Shown here: one piece after another, positions 46,591 to 59,700 of the stretch
How the letters are laid out: each line of letters begins with the position of its first letter
Numbering within the stretch: position 1 is the stretch's first letter
Position numbers and translations under genes: made by a program
Source of the DNA: Undaria pinnatifida
Taxonomy: Eukaryota; Sar; Phaeophyceae; Laminariales; Alariaceae
DNA: 64,000 nucleotides
NCBI GenBank assembly: GCA_012845835.1
Contig: JABAKD010000021.1
Location: 6,169,386-6,233,385, forward strand
Reading direction: 5' to 3'
Notes under the pieces: model-generated
What the model saw: the letters and a program-made list of their open reading frames with translations, nothing else
Databases searched by the model: none
What the model was told of the DNA's origin: nothing

Positions 46591-46939
46591 TGGAGTTCGA
46601 AAACAAAAATTGGGCAGGCGAGTGGGTGAGTGGGTGTGTGCGTGGGTAGCTGTGTTGGCTCAGCTATCGACACGACGAGAGCAAAATATCGACGAATATA
46701 TATATATATATGTTCCTCCTCGCTTTGTCTTGTATAAACGCCCCACCAAATATCGAAATCCGCCAGAGCAATAAACACTTCCACGCCCTGGGTATCGCCT
46801 CGTTATCGTTTTAGAGCCGTCCATGCCGTTGCTGCAATTCCCACCCACCCCGGCCCCTAACGCCCCCTCCGTCCCTACCACCCGCACCACCGTCTAGATC
46901 TAGCACCACGCGTATAGCAAACCCCTACATCTATGCGAC

Positions 46940-47420
46940 CTAAAGCCCCCCCCCCCCCCCGCCTCCCCCCGGCAAATTTCCCCCCCCCTCCCCCACAAGA
47001 AGGACTTATAGTTTCCACGCACAAATTGACCTGCCCCACTTGTCCCCTCCCCCCTCTTCCCCCCCTCCCACCCCCCGTTTGATCAAAACCAGGCCCCCAC
47101 GTCCTTACAACCTCCGCCCTTCCTTCACCGGTTATTCGACTTACAGTGTTCACTTGATAAACTGATGCATTTCCTTCCACAGCTGTCAGATTTTGTCCCC
47201 TTCAGAAACGGTTTTTATATTTTCCGCGCACAGATTGCCTAACATCACCCTGTTCACCCTAATAGCTACACTGCAGTTGCAAGGGGAGTCGCCGACCTAT
47301 ATCCTTACTTAGGACACACAACCCGTAATAGGCGCGATCGCAGTATCACACACAGCTTGAAAATATGAGTTTCGACGAAATTTTCGATCTCACAGCTGGA
47401 GTGTATTTGAATTTGTATAG
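46940..47420 (+). repeat. dispersed repeat D4, copy 2
   Basis: C-rich head (46948-47070), body TTTGATCAAAACCAGGCCCC to GGACACACAACCCGTAATAG, and tail whose plus strand encodes MSFDEIFDLTAGVYL-like residues at 47367-47410. It is the cleanest full-length member with 49790-50345. Confidence 0.8.
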
Positions 47421-47430
47421 TAAATAATTA

Positions 47431-48218
47431 CTATTCGAAACGACGCATGCCTCGTCTTGAGGGAACCATACGATGGGCCGTGAACGCCTCATTTGTTCTA
47501 GTAATGTTGCTCGTTCCTCGGCAATCGGAGGCGGTCCTCGTCTTCCTCATCCTTGAGGTCAACACCAAGTGTGATACCCCGACATCTTTTGGATGATCAA
47601 AATTGTTGATCAACGACCACTAGAAATGTTCAAAAATATTGATGCAAAACTTGTTCAAAACACGCCAAGAGGATGCCCTTCCTTGCTCGTTTCTTGTGTC
47701 ATATCAACTGCGGAACGAATGGTGTTCTGTCATCGTTACCGCTCCTTCTGAAAACAGCAACAGGGACATTTCCGACATTACGCATTGGCGTTGATGAGTC
47801 ATGAATGCAAGCCCAAACATGGCTGACTTCTGTCGACGTTTCGGTTTCGTCACCCGGCCAGGAGGAAACAGAATACCCACGCATATCTGCTACTCGAGGT
47901 ACCAAACGTGACCCTGCTTGATGGAGGAAGGCATGGATTTTCGAAGACAAACAACAAGCTCGCTGTACAACCCTTTTTCAAACGTGGATAACGTAATGGT
48001 ACCGTAGTGTGCTTTCTTGCTGGTGTAGTCTATATCAACAGCTCATTTGGTATGGTGAGCGTCGCAACTCTCGCTCTGGAAAATCGACATTGGGAAACAC
48101 AAGACAAGTGATTAGAATGCCACAATGACACCATGGGCCATGACCGGCTAGACACAAAGAAGATTAACATAAGATTGAAACACATAGCTTGAGAGACAAA
48201 AGCAAACCACGGACCAGA
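47431..48218. other. intergenic with a paralogous exon-like piece
   Basis: Minus strand 47510-47590 reads GITLGVDLKDEEDEDRLRL and then a stop, related to the candidate exon at 46016-46198. No convincing acceptor in the right phase was found. The remainder is unremarkable. Confidence 0.3.
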
Positions 48219-48488
48219 GCTATATATAGTAAGGGGGCGACATCTGGTGCCGTTTTTTGCCGTGGGCTGGGGTCACTCGCCCGAGTGATTATTCTGTTTT
48301 TCGCGGTCTAGGGTTTCGACATGATGTATATATTCTGCGATATGCGCTCGCACTGGAATGTTTAGCGACGGTGGACCAAACCGTCGCCTGAAAAAAGGTT
48401 TCTGCCAGTGAAATATGGAGTCATTTGTATGAGTGGCTCAAACCCGGCCATGACAAGAGTTCTTCCACCCTCTACCGATACCGTAGCC
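48219..48488 (-). mobile_element. MITE copy 4, decayed
   Basis: Contains GGGTCACTCGCCCGAGTGAT and TGAGTGGCTCAAACC, ending TACCGATACCGTAGCC. Reverse-oriented relative to copies 2 and 3, with eroded left terminus. Confidence 0.65.
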
Positions 48489-49789
48489 GTGGCGTACACG
48501 AGATAGAAATTGGGGATACCTGTCCCCCAGAAACGTTAGGGCCCAGGACACTGCCTTGTCACGTGACAGGCGTGAGCGACGCTACCATGTTTTGGTAGCT
48601 ATAATCAACGACACGCGCGGGAGAAACAGCAAGGAGCAGGTTGAACACAACGGCACCGAACACCAGGCGGCATTGTTGGAGTCAAGGGGTCTTGAATATC
48701 TATATATCGTACTGATGATGGATGTCCCAGTCAATAAATCATGTAAGTCCAACGCGTCTTAAGACCTTGGTGCGGGTAATACCAGAACTGGCTGCTTAGT
48801 TAAAAGTCCAAAAACAGAAATCCTGCGTTTAATGGAGGATTGGCATGCATTGGCTAGGGCTGAGACATTGTTGTACATTAATGAATGCATGATGTTCTAT
48901 TCAAGAGCATTGCAGACCAAACGCAATTTGCGCGCTTGGTCTGGACAAACCCCGAACGCGACTGCTTAGGCAGTAGGGGTGCTTGTTATGGAATGATAAG
49001 TAATGTTTTCACCCTCATACTTCCAATGAAAAACATCTTTGATAGAAACGTGGGCTGAACTGTGCCTTTGCTCCCAACATTTCCCTACGAATACGATCTT
49101 GATCTTCATTTCAATATTGAGGATTGACAGGTGGAAGATTGTTTAGTAATCCGTACGAAGCGTGGAGGGCTTACCTGTTGAGCGAACAGTAGTGGGGGAG
49201 TGAAGTCACCGGTATGAAGACAAGTAAAACACGTGAAAATGCAGTTTTTTTTATTAAGAAAATACGACCCCTAAATTTACCCACGTCACCATATTACAAG
49301 TACCAACAAGCTGCTTGAAAGCATGAGTATTGACCTTCGTCGAATTCACTGCTCACGTTCTGATTTTTTTTTTTTAATGTTCGAGTGACAGCGTATCAAT
49401 TTGGAACCGTGGGTTCGTGTCCCACAGAGTTATTCTTTATTCTTTTTGGGGGGGGGGAGTCAGCCTACTTTATGCTCGAATGCCTTATAAATATTGACAT
49501 ATTAAAAAACTTGTCATTCACTATATTTCTACTTTTACGATAATAAAGCGAAACAAAAACAGTATATACCACCTACCATGCATATGATAGAGCAGCATAG
49601 TCGAAACTACAGCAATTACGTTTTAAAATATATATGATGTTAGATCTAGCGCCAAATTCCCCACCTAAACTAAAAATACCAAAATCAACCATTAGACTAT
49701 ATATAGTGGAGATGAAACAAAACATTTATGTAGGATATACATGATTAACTGATACAATCTTTCCAAAACCTTCACATTTTCCCCCTTAA
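48489..49789. other. intergenic, nothing recognised
   Basis: AT-rich with T runs (49361-49376) and a G run (49448-49457). A T-arm-like GTGGGTTCGTGTCCCAC at about 49409-49425 does not extend to a tRNA fold. Confidence 0.35.
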
Positions 49790-50345
49790 ATAAATGTATA
49801 GCTTCCTCGCAAAGATTGAGCTGCCCCACCCGCCCCCCCGCCCCCGCCCCCCCCCATGATAAACTGGTGCATTTTTTTTTTTTTTTTTCCAAAATCGTCA
49901 GATTTATCCCCTTAATAGGATTTATAGCCTCCACGCACGAATTTCCCGCCCCCCCGCCCCCCCCCCCCTGCCCCTCCCTTCCACCCCCTTCAACCTCGTT
50001 CCTTTTTATCGAAACCAGGCCCCCACGTCCTTCAAAACTCCGCCCTCCCCTCGACGGTTATTCGACGCGTACAGTATCCACTTGATAAACTGATGCATTT
50101 CCTTCCACAGCTGCCAGATTTTGCCCCCCTCAGAAACGGGTTTCATAGTTTCCGCGCACAAACTGACTAACATCCCCCTGTTGACCCTGGTAGCTACACT
50201 GTAGTTGCAAGGGGAGTCGCCGACCTGTATCCTTAATTAGGACACACAACCCGTAATACGAGCGATCGGAGTATCACACATAGCTTGCAACTATGAGTTT
50301 CGACAAAATCTTCGATCTCACAGCTGGAGTGAATTTTCATTTTTT
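49790..50345 (+). repeat. dispersed repeat D4, copy 3
   Basis: The C-rich head is duplicated (49823-49856 and 49948-49990). The body matches 25171-25610 and 47060-47420. The tail at 50290-50340 encodes MSFDKIFDLTAGVNF. It ends about 50 bases before the stop codon of the minus-strand gene. Confidence 0.8.
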
Positions 50346-50390
50346 CTAACGATATATTCAGTAATGTTGGCGAATGTTAAAGTTTAGTCA

Positions 50391-50726
50391 TCAAGCTCTA
50401 TGCGGTTTGGTTGGCCACATTGCGAAAACCTCGTACCTTTCGCATGTACTTTGGCAGCACACGGTATACAAAAACATGTGATAAGTACACCGGGTGCAAA
50501 ACGGGGGCATGACGGGGGGAAAGGGAAGTGGACATGCCTGAACGTGTCTCCTGCTGAACGTCGCCTTCATCGTGGCCCAGCTGTTCCAACATATGGACAG
50601 GCCGAAAACCACTTGTACCACTATCAGCAACACCGCATAGACAGCGCTGCCGTCAGAGTTTTTGTCGGTCAGGTTGGTTTCGATTATCAGCGCCAAGAAG
50701 TTGCTGAAGAAGATGACGAGGCACCC
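50391..50726 (-). CDS. membrane protein gene, exon 11 (3' end uncertain)
   Basis: Acceptor CTGCGACCGAATAG. Encodes GCLVIFFSNFLALIIETNLT, a helix, then DKNSDGSAVYAVLLIVVQVV, then FGLSICWNSWATMKATFSRR. The frame stays open to TGA at 50391-50393. The last 50 codons are Cys/Pro-rich and unlike the family, so the exon may end at CACGTTCAG with a GC donor (50538/50537) and continue in an exon further left. Confidence 0.75.
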   Translation of the reverse strand, partial: GCLVIFFSNFLALIIETNLTDKNSDGSAVYAVLLIVVQVVFGLSICWNSWATMKATFSRRHVQACPLPFPPVMPPFCTRCTYHMFLYTVCCQSTCERYEVFAMWPTKPHRA

Positions 50727-53700
50727 CTATTCGGTCGCAGACAGAGGGAGGTCGCAAAACGGCACCAGTAGCGGGATCGAAAGTTCAGGAGTTTGCCGTT
50801 CGCGTGCGAATTTTGATCGAAGGGGATAGCCAGAAGAGTGCTTGGTTCCTCTGGATGAGGTAAGATGCAATCATCTTCAGAAGCACATACAAAACTGGTG
50901 CTTTGACTGGGTTCAGCCGCCGATTTACATGTGAATACGTAAGCACAGCCGTTCCTTTCGCTAAAGATTGACTACGACCCTATGTTCCGCGGAAATTATA
51001 AACTTCGAGCCATCACAACAGTGCGATGTCACGGACAAGCCTGTTCAAACGCTTTTTTGTTATCAGCTCCATAGGGAGGTATTTGCCACGGACGCTTCCC
51101 AAGGTGTAATCATTGCTACAATAAATAGCTGGGCGGTGTCGCCGGCCTCGTTCGGCCGCAACACCAGTAGGCGATATTCAACGGTGCAACACTCACTAGG
51201 CCCCCTTCATTGGCCGTATTTCTCACCGACAGCCGTTCTTTTAGGCAGGCACTGACGACGACCATATGTCCCGCGGAAACTATAAACGTTGAGCCATCAC
51301 AAACCGTGCTATATCAAAGACAAGGGAGCCTGGAAAAATGCATTGTTGTTCTCAGCTCTAGACTATAGGGAAGATTTAGTGACTGACGCATCTCAAGATG
51401 GAATCGTTGCGACTATGAAGAACTGGGCAGTGTCGCAGGCCTCGTTCGGCCGCAACAACAGTGGGCGAAATCTTCGGTGCAACACTGATTGGTCTCCCTT
51501 GAATGGCCGTCTCTCTCACCGTGCGGTAAAGCTGAATTTCCAATTCGTCGATGTGTGGCATCTTGATCTCGAACGCTACAAGGCTTTCCAACCCAGACAT
51601 ATAATATGTGGAAGACGAGGAAGTGGCGGCCGCAGACGACAGGACAGCGTTACGTGGGAACATGATAAGCAATGCATGAGGCGTCACTATACGATCCCTA
51701 TACTTATTAAAATGTTTGATTAAACGTTTGACTCAGGTGTCATAGTTGTCTCATGGATAAGCCTCGGCTGGTGTGTGTTTCGCCATCTTTTCGTTTTCGG
51801 TCGGCGCTGTTGTCATAGCCTAATCTTTAGGACCCGGCCTTTTGGTCGACGAGACCAAGTAGTGCCCCCGGCAACAAATACCACGTGGGTCTCTTCACTT
51901 CGATATGACAAAAATTTGACGACAAGCTGAAAGCAAGTTCCCCACCAAAATCTACGTCTTCTATGCGTCACATTGATCACCACCTGTGACCATCGCCCTT
52001 GGTCTAAATGTCCACGAGTGGTTACGGCCCTTAGGTGATCAGAACGATCCCACAAAAAACCAAAGACGACGATGGCCATTAGATCGGTAATCTTTTTAGA
52101 GCGCGTCTAGCAGTACGAGCATTGTTGTGCTACAGCGTGTGTTGCAAAAGTCCATCTATTACTGCTCGGTGCCATTTCCTACCCTATAAGCCCATATCAA
52201 CAGGTGTGGTCGATGACCTCATCGTCGGCCACGTATCGACAGAATTTTCAGCGACATCAAAATTGGGGTCAACTTGGCAATAAGTGCACGGGCGTCACAA
52301 GCCTGACAAAAAGGTGTTGAGGTGCTTTGGTGCAAACGCCAAACTGCGTCGCGTCGGCGTGATGTCCAATGGGCGACGGACCTTTGCGTGCAGACTAGTA
52401 CTTTCGCTGTTCAACTCTCGCCGCCGCCGTGGTTGTCTCGTTTAGAATGTGTCGTTTAAATCTCTCCATTTCAAAATCGCCGCATGTTTCTTAAGCGCGC
52501 AGCCAAAAAATAACGATGGATGAAAATATCAGGATGGACGCCCTACTCACTCACCCTCCAACGGTCGACCGCGACAACCATTGCTGTTGTCCAGATGATG
52601 CAAGGTCTAGTCACGTCATCACCCCCGATTTTGTTTTTGTTTTTGGCGTAATTAGTTGTTTTAGTCGCGCGTCATGAAGATATTCAAAAATGTGATTGGT
52701 ACGTATAACAAGAGCACGACCGCTTGCCAAAGCAAAAGTAATTGTAAAAAAAAAACTCCGGTCAGAGCGAGCCAGAAATTGTCGGGAAGGGACTCCAACT
52801 CTGTTTGTCTTGACGTTTTAGGCCTTTTTGTCGGTGCCGTTTCCAGCTGTCGTGAGCATCGTACCTGATAAAAGCGAATATGCAGCCGTACGCCACCTGT
52901 CCCGACGTGTCCGGCACAAACACTAACAAACCGGTTAGCAGCAGGCGTCTCATACACTCGAACACCTTTCGCGAGGAATGAATGAAAACCAAACAAAACG
53001 GAAATCGGAAACAGCACGAAAGATTTCGAAGCGCACAGCAGAGTAAATACCACAGTAGTTGCCGTTTTTCGAGTCACCGCGTACTATTGTTTAATGGTAC
53101 TTTGTTTTTGACATGGTGAGAGCAATGCATATGAAGATGATTTTCTATCTGGGCCAAGACACGGGTCTCGGGTTTATCGGTTCCATCATGCAGTGGCTGA
53201 CTGGAACACAGGAGTTGCCACATACAGCTTGCAAAGATGAGTTTCGACGAAATCTTCGATCTCACAGCTGGAGTGTATTTTCATTTTTTATAATAATAAT
53301 TGTCCACCATTATTTTTGCATCAGTATGTACGCTCGAAAATGGGATGTTTGATGCCGTGACACGCATGAGCCACGCTTCAGACTGCCAAACGTTTTCCCA
53401 CAACAACTTATGATACTTATCGACGTATGGACTACGTATCGTTCCACAGAACGTTTTGACCTCGCGTAACTATAACGTCGATTTTCAACCTATCTGTCCC
53501 GGCCATCTGCTGCCAAAAATCAGATATTACATGCCCGGCAGGTTTTTACCTTTCTTTCTGGTGTGGTGCCGGTATCAACTAGACCATTCAGAAAGCGTGC
53601 TGCAACGCTCCCGGTCAAGCATTTTGTGTTGTGCTCCGCCATGCGCGGAAAAAACATCAACATCATGGTGAATACCGCGAGTCGTACCTCGAAGTAGTAG

Positions 53701-56700
53701 CAGGTGGGGTAGTAAGCGCCCCAGAGGAAGGATGTCGGCGCAACGCTTTTATCATTCGCTCGCTTGGTGATCGCCTCTTTCTGGAACACAGTACCGGAGG
53801 GAGGCAAGTTCGAGTAAGGGCAGAAGTAACGCTTTCTGCGGGAACCGAAACAGGAAACGAAACGATTGCACACTAGACCATACCTACAGTACTATGTATC
53901 GCGAGTATCTCGATGGCTGTACGGCCATGTGTATCACGAGATCAAACTTGATATTTGAGGTGCTGTGTTTTTGCGATATCGATGCGGAGTTTGAGGTAAC
54001 ATCAATTATGGGTGTGAAAATGGCCAAACGCACTTAACTGTTGGTCAACGAGTGGCCTATATTCATACACGCTCGACAAGTTTTATGTACTCGCCCTCCG
54101 TCCAACAGGGCAAGACCATTGTGAGAACACAGGCGCCTTCTTCGAACCGGTGAAACTTTTGCACCTATTGCATAGATCATTAGATGGGTGTCCTATGTCT
54201 CATATATATATATATTTACAGTGTGTTATTCAGGGTCTACGTGGCACTGAAGAAACGGAGTTGGAACAGGTGCCAGGCCGTTTAGATCATTCGACGTTCA
54301 CCCGTCGACACGGGATGCGTTGCAAGATGCAGACAACACAAACCAAGCAGTTGTCCGTCCGCCTCCAAGACATACACCATCATCAATAATTTGACGTGTC
54401 CGATGCCTGGGTCTTTGTCGGTTAACGGGTTCCAGATATTGTAGATGACACCTCAAAACGTCGCCTTCAATTGGTCGGCATCCGGACAATCACGGCTTGT
54501 GGGATGCACCCTTTGATATGCGTTCATAATGGGCAATACGTTTAGACGTCTCAAGGTGAGGACCGAAGGTTGGACCAGGTGCGTACATACATTACGTTTT
54601 GCTAGCTTAGCTCATGTTATGCAGGCTCAAGAGGGAGACACCGTTGTACTAAACCATCAGGAGAATAGCATATCGATTGAGGAATTTGTACTCACCATTG
54701 TAACGTGCAGGTTTGCAGAGATTGCTGGGCTTTTTCACCAAACGGATTGGATACGCATTGTGAACTCGAGATAATATATGCTGAGGGAAAGTGCTTCCTT
54801 CTGCGTACTTCACCCCTTCCGACACATTATTTGCCCATGCTGTGTACAAGGTAAGGTTCAACGATAATTTCTCTCACCACAACGTACTGCTTCCCCTTTT
54901 CATTTTCCAGGCTCTTGTCGATCGGAGGGTTGATCACAGACCTCTGGCGCAGAAGCATGTACAGGAATGCTGCGGGAATGCCGAACGGGTCTGTGTGCGA
55001 GGGAGAGTGTTCGATAAAGAAATGCGGCGGGCATCCGAGAGTGGCACAAGCCGCAGGTTGCGTTGCTCAATCAGTGAGGATGAAGTGTTCCATATAAAGA
55101 ACGAGATAGCAATTAGACACTTCCACCATTACTAGGACGTTCTTCAAGTTCGTTACGAGGGGGACGTACTGTTATAGGACGATATGGATGAACCAACAAC
55201 TCAAGTTCAATTTTACAATAATTCAGACCAATGCGTTGTGGAAACGGTGCCACAAGCAATCAAAGTCACAATTTTAGGACCAGCCACATGTACGAAAACA
55301 ACACACCAACTGGGTAAAATACACTTCTCGCAGACTCAACGATTGCGTTGCTGCTGTGTGTCATGACAGGTTGGCTTCAACTCTACTCATCAAATCGCAC
55401 TATGAAGAGGAAATCTTATTCCCACCGCGAACACATTCGGAGCCCGCGCCGTTCGGGATCGGCTACGGTAGCATGTTCCTTCCACGGTTACAGCAGTCGC
55501 CGAGGAAGGACGAACGCTATGATGTCTTTTGACCTACGTTCTTGCGGAGGTCTTCAACAACTCCGAAAGGCTAACTGTGAGAGAAAAAACGGAAGAGCTG
55601 CCCGATGAGACGTCCCGTGGCTCGTTCGTGCCCTAAACGTGTATGCGTTGTCAGTCTACAAGATCAGAATTGTTCAAACAAGAATTGGTGGAAATACCTT
55701 TTCAGTCAAGAATGTCTTGAGTAAACATTCCATACGCATCGGGGCATACGTTTTCGCCGGTAGGCAACTGCAACGTCACAAACGTCGAGCAATCTGTGTT
55801 TTGTTTTTATGGATGGTGTACCAGCCCCACATAATGAGGTTCGAGTATCCGGGCGCGGTGCTTCGTTCAAGCGCCAATATCAAGCTTCGGCGATGTAACG
55901 ACTAATGGATGGAGTTCTGTCAGATTTGCTCTTGAGACGCCTTAGAAATGGTGCTGGAAAATGTTCGCGAGAAACAGCGTCGACAAGCGGCAATTATTGC
56001 AAACATGAAACACATAATTTCTACACCGTACTAACCAAACTATAACACGGATCTATTTCTACAAAATCAACGATGTGTGCCATATGTATACCCAGTTGTT
56101 TGGGCCCCACCGCAGCACAGCGAGCACACTACAGTTTTTCTACTAGTACATCGAGTCGAAGTGAGGTTTGCCGGGTAACTAGGGATACGACCGCAATTGC
56201 GACGAAAAATTACTACAGCTATCCGAGCGCCTCTCCAGCAACGAAACGCAGGGTGAGCAGCGCCGTTGCTCCCGGTCCAAAGTTAGAGTATAGAACATGA
56301 GCGACTTGTCGTGATAAGACATTTTATTCCCACAGTCATTTATGACTATTGGAAATCTATATCGCAGAAGTCGTGCAAGGTCAACACCCATCCCACGGTA
56401 GGGGTGCAATGCAGCAGATTCCAAGAATTTTCTGAGCTTTCAACATGACAATATCTGACACTATCTCACGCGAATAATATATTCAAAGGCATTCGTTCGC
56501 GCGCCCCCCGCCAAGCGTCTATGCCCTAGTCCAAAAAAAGTTGTACTCGCAAAGTCGTTAGGCTCTAAATTAACAACCATTAGTTCCTCTCACTGGAGGA
56601 GCTGAACCGGCAATGTATGCCTTTTTTTGGCGAAAACAATACAAGCCCTACCGTGGAATGATTCTATGGTTGGTACTTCGCGTCGTGTTTAGAACCTTTT

Positions 56701-59700
56701 CATTTATACTTTTGAAGCCAGGGGAGCACTCGCACCAACTTGTCGGGAAGGCGTATCTCCATTTTCGACACGGCATTCCAGCCACTCGTCCGAGTAACTC
56801 CGCACCCCATGTACGGCAATGTTTCTAGGCTTTGGTTTGACGCAGCCAAGCTTCAGCGATTTTACGGCGCGAAGGCCGCACCGCTAACAAAACGGCGTGG
56901 GATCTTAAGACGTCAACGGAACGAGAAGGTGACGGTGCCCCCTAGCCACTTCAACTGCTGGTCCAAGCCTTTTGGCCTTGGTCCTCTCCGAGGCTATCCT
57001 ACGTGACCTATCAACATCGATGTTTACGTAATGATTTGAATTGTTGCTACCGTGTGGAGATCGGGAGAAACAGTCGTTGCTCGCCCACGGCAACATGTGT
57101 TTCGTCGTATAATAAGCGGCATCCTGTAGCACTTTATTCGGTCATTTTTTATTACACATCCACCCTTGTACAAGCAAGCACAAAATCACCTAACTGACGT
57201 ATACCGTTCGAGGCGACACATAAACATATAAATATATACCGCCCGATGGAAGAACATAGCTTGCCTACATGGACTCGGAACGAATCTTCGGTCTCGCAGC
57301 AGGCACGATTGTTTTCTCACTACCGAAACTCACAGATGCAGACCATTACGCCGGCGTATACCATGTACGCTTTGTGCGTGGCTGTATCGCACTCGATGTC
57401 GCCATCAGCTCTCAGATGGCGTTTCCCCACCTCTGGATAGTCGTCACATGCGAACGTTTGGAAAATCTGCAGAGAAAACAAACGGTATCGCAACAGTGCA
57501 TTGTTGTCCACATCATCACATGTACGTATTTACCCTGAAGGCGGGTGTTCCTAAACACGCTTTGCGTGATAACCGCGTATTAGCATGCATATCATGGGTA
57601 TCTCTGTATATTCTCTACACGGTATACGCGCATCCTAGGTTCAGGAAGAAGGAGACCGATGTACCTTCGAAGCTCATCGTGTTTACGCCAATGCCTTGTT
57701 GCGTTTTCAGCCCGACGTCAACCCGCGGTAAAAAACCTCAAACGTTAACTTTATCATGAGCACCCACAGAAATGGGTTGTAGACTAAAACCTAACTGAGC
57801 AAAGCCCGTTCACACGTTCGATTTTCATGCACATTTTCATTCTCTCTCTTGCATTCGCTGGACGTAGACCTCCTACTCTTAAAACGCACCACAGTGGAAA
57901 CCTGGCTGTACACCAGATAAAGTACGATTAGGGTCATGGTGGTGTGCCGAGCGAAGAGCGCCCCCAAGGAATCCTGCGCGTGAGCAAAGCAGATTTCACA
58001 GCGAAGACAGGGACAGATGGGAGCAAGCGAGACCGCAAGCACACCAATTTTCAACGAAGAGACCAACTATTACCACCCTCGTGTGCCGGCGCGGATTCTC
58101 ACGCATGTATACGGCGACCAGCAACTTCCGCCCGCTGTTGTCCAACAAGTTTATACTTTGAAAAACCAAGATATATGAAAAAATATTACACGGGATCTGC
58201 AGCAACGTTCAACGAGCACCAAAACAAGAGCGTTTTCACCCCAATACCCTGATAAACCACCCGTCAATCGATGCGTATCATGCGCACCTTGGAAGACAAC
58301 GAAGATTATGCCAGCCCAGCGGGCGGCTACATGATCGCGCCCCAAGCAAAGAACCCTGCTGCTGCGGGCGCGACGATAGAGGTAGCACTTTTCGTCTGTA
58401 ACGGTTTCTAGAAGACGGTGCTCCTTAGCCCATTGCTTTTTGCATGGTTCTAGTTGTTTGCCTAAACCATGAGATTTTTCATCCGGGAGCAGTTCATATT
58501 TTTCTCCGAACCAGGTTTTGGGTCAAGAAGGACATGTCTTGACCGCTCCTAACGTGAGGGGTAGTATTGGAATATAATACTGGTGCACCTCTATTGTAGA
58601 ACGGGTTATCTGGGCACCGTGGCTGCTAGTCACCTGCTCTGCGCCCGCCTTGCCCCCTGGCCCGGCTTTCCAGTCACTTCCGATAGATCTTCTGGATGTC
58701 GCGAACGGTTGAATCACATGACCCGGAGTTTCCGTCGATTGTGAATTCCTCACCTGCGCCCCGCCAAAAGGTGTGATCCAGCTGTTCTGAACACTTGGCG
58801 CCGGGCTAGACTGCGGAGCAGAAGAAGTTTCGCGGTCTGTCATTCTCTCCACCACGGGTTCTTGCCCGTTAGGTACCACTGTTTCGGAATTTGCGTCAGG
58901 CATGTCGGTGCTCGTCGTCGCTGTTCCGAACGCAACAGTCCTTGAGCTGAAGCGGCGTTCAAAAATCTCGATAGACCCTTCAGTCCTCGTCCTTCCGCTC
59001 GTGGCGTCGTGGCCTTCAAAGCGCGATTTTCCTCTGCTCCATCCATAGTAGAAGGTGATCCCCAACAGGCAAAGAAGGACTAAAGGGCCGATTGTTACGA
59101 TCCTGTACGAGGATCGGCGGCCGTATTGAGGTACGTTCGTTTGATCATCCGAAGTATGCCGGAAACGGGTGGGAGGGGTAGGGCGCTAGTATAAATGTTT
59201 ACCTGTTGAAAATACTCCCACTGCTGACGTCCAGGAGAGGGATTAGGTTAGGGTATATGCACACAAAGAGAGTAAGCCCCAGACAAAAATACGCCATACT
59301 AAACAATTCACATTCGCCGGTGAAAATATGCCACACGCACGAAGGCCCGTAGCATCACACGGTCGGCGGTGAAGTCTCTACAAACAGCAAAATCGACGGT
59401 AGAACAGGGAGTACGGTACAGCATTTTATGCCCCAACGGCGTCCGAGCGCAGAACCTCCCTAATACTGCAGTACCTTTCAATATGTCTACTTTTGAGACC
59501 GTAATAACGCATGGTGTGGCCGTCGCTACGCACTACAAACTCCTTAAACGTTAGGTGAACGGCAAGCACAAGCTGCCCAGAAAGACTCTATCGTTCGGTC
59601 CGCGCTTCCATTTGTTTTCGCCTAATGTAGCCACAGGCTACGCAGGACGCGAATGGATTACTCTATCGATTGCCCAACACACGAAAAAAGGCACTTACAA

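Noticed and set aside
46083-46784. FGLVW and NQTKP repeat proteins of 98-188 codons
   Set aside because: They are translations of the TTTGG pentanucleotide satellite in every frame.
49385-49435. T-arm-like GTGGGTTCGTGTCCCAC suggesting a tRNA gene
   Set aside because: No matching acceptor stem, D arm or anticodon arm is found upstream. The T loop deviates from TTCRANY, and a T-rich run occupies the expected 5' half.
52762-52992. Read-through of exon 9 into YDAHDSWKRHRQ, which superficially resembles the next family segment
   Set aside because: A good donor (CAG/GTACGA) precedes it, and exon 10 supplies the expected segment in the right phase.
59103-59195. Alternative start of exon 4 at the acceptor-like TACTAG near 59195
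   Set aside because: The acceptor at 59103/59104 joins exon 3 in phase and gives a Leu codon across the junction. The longer form would add residues unlike the family.
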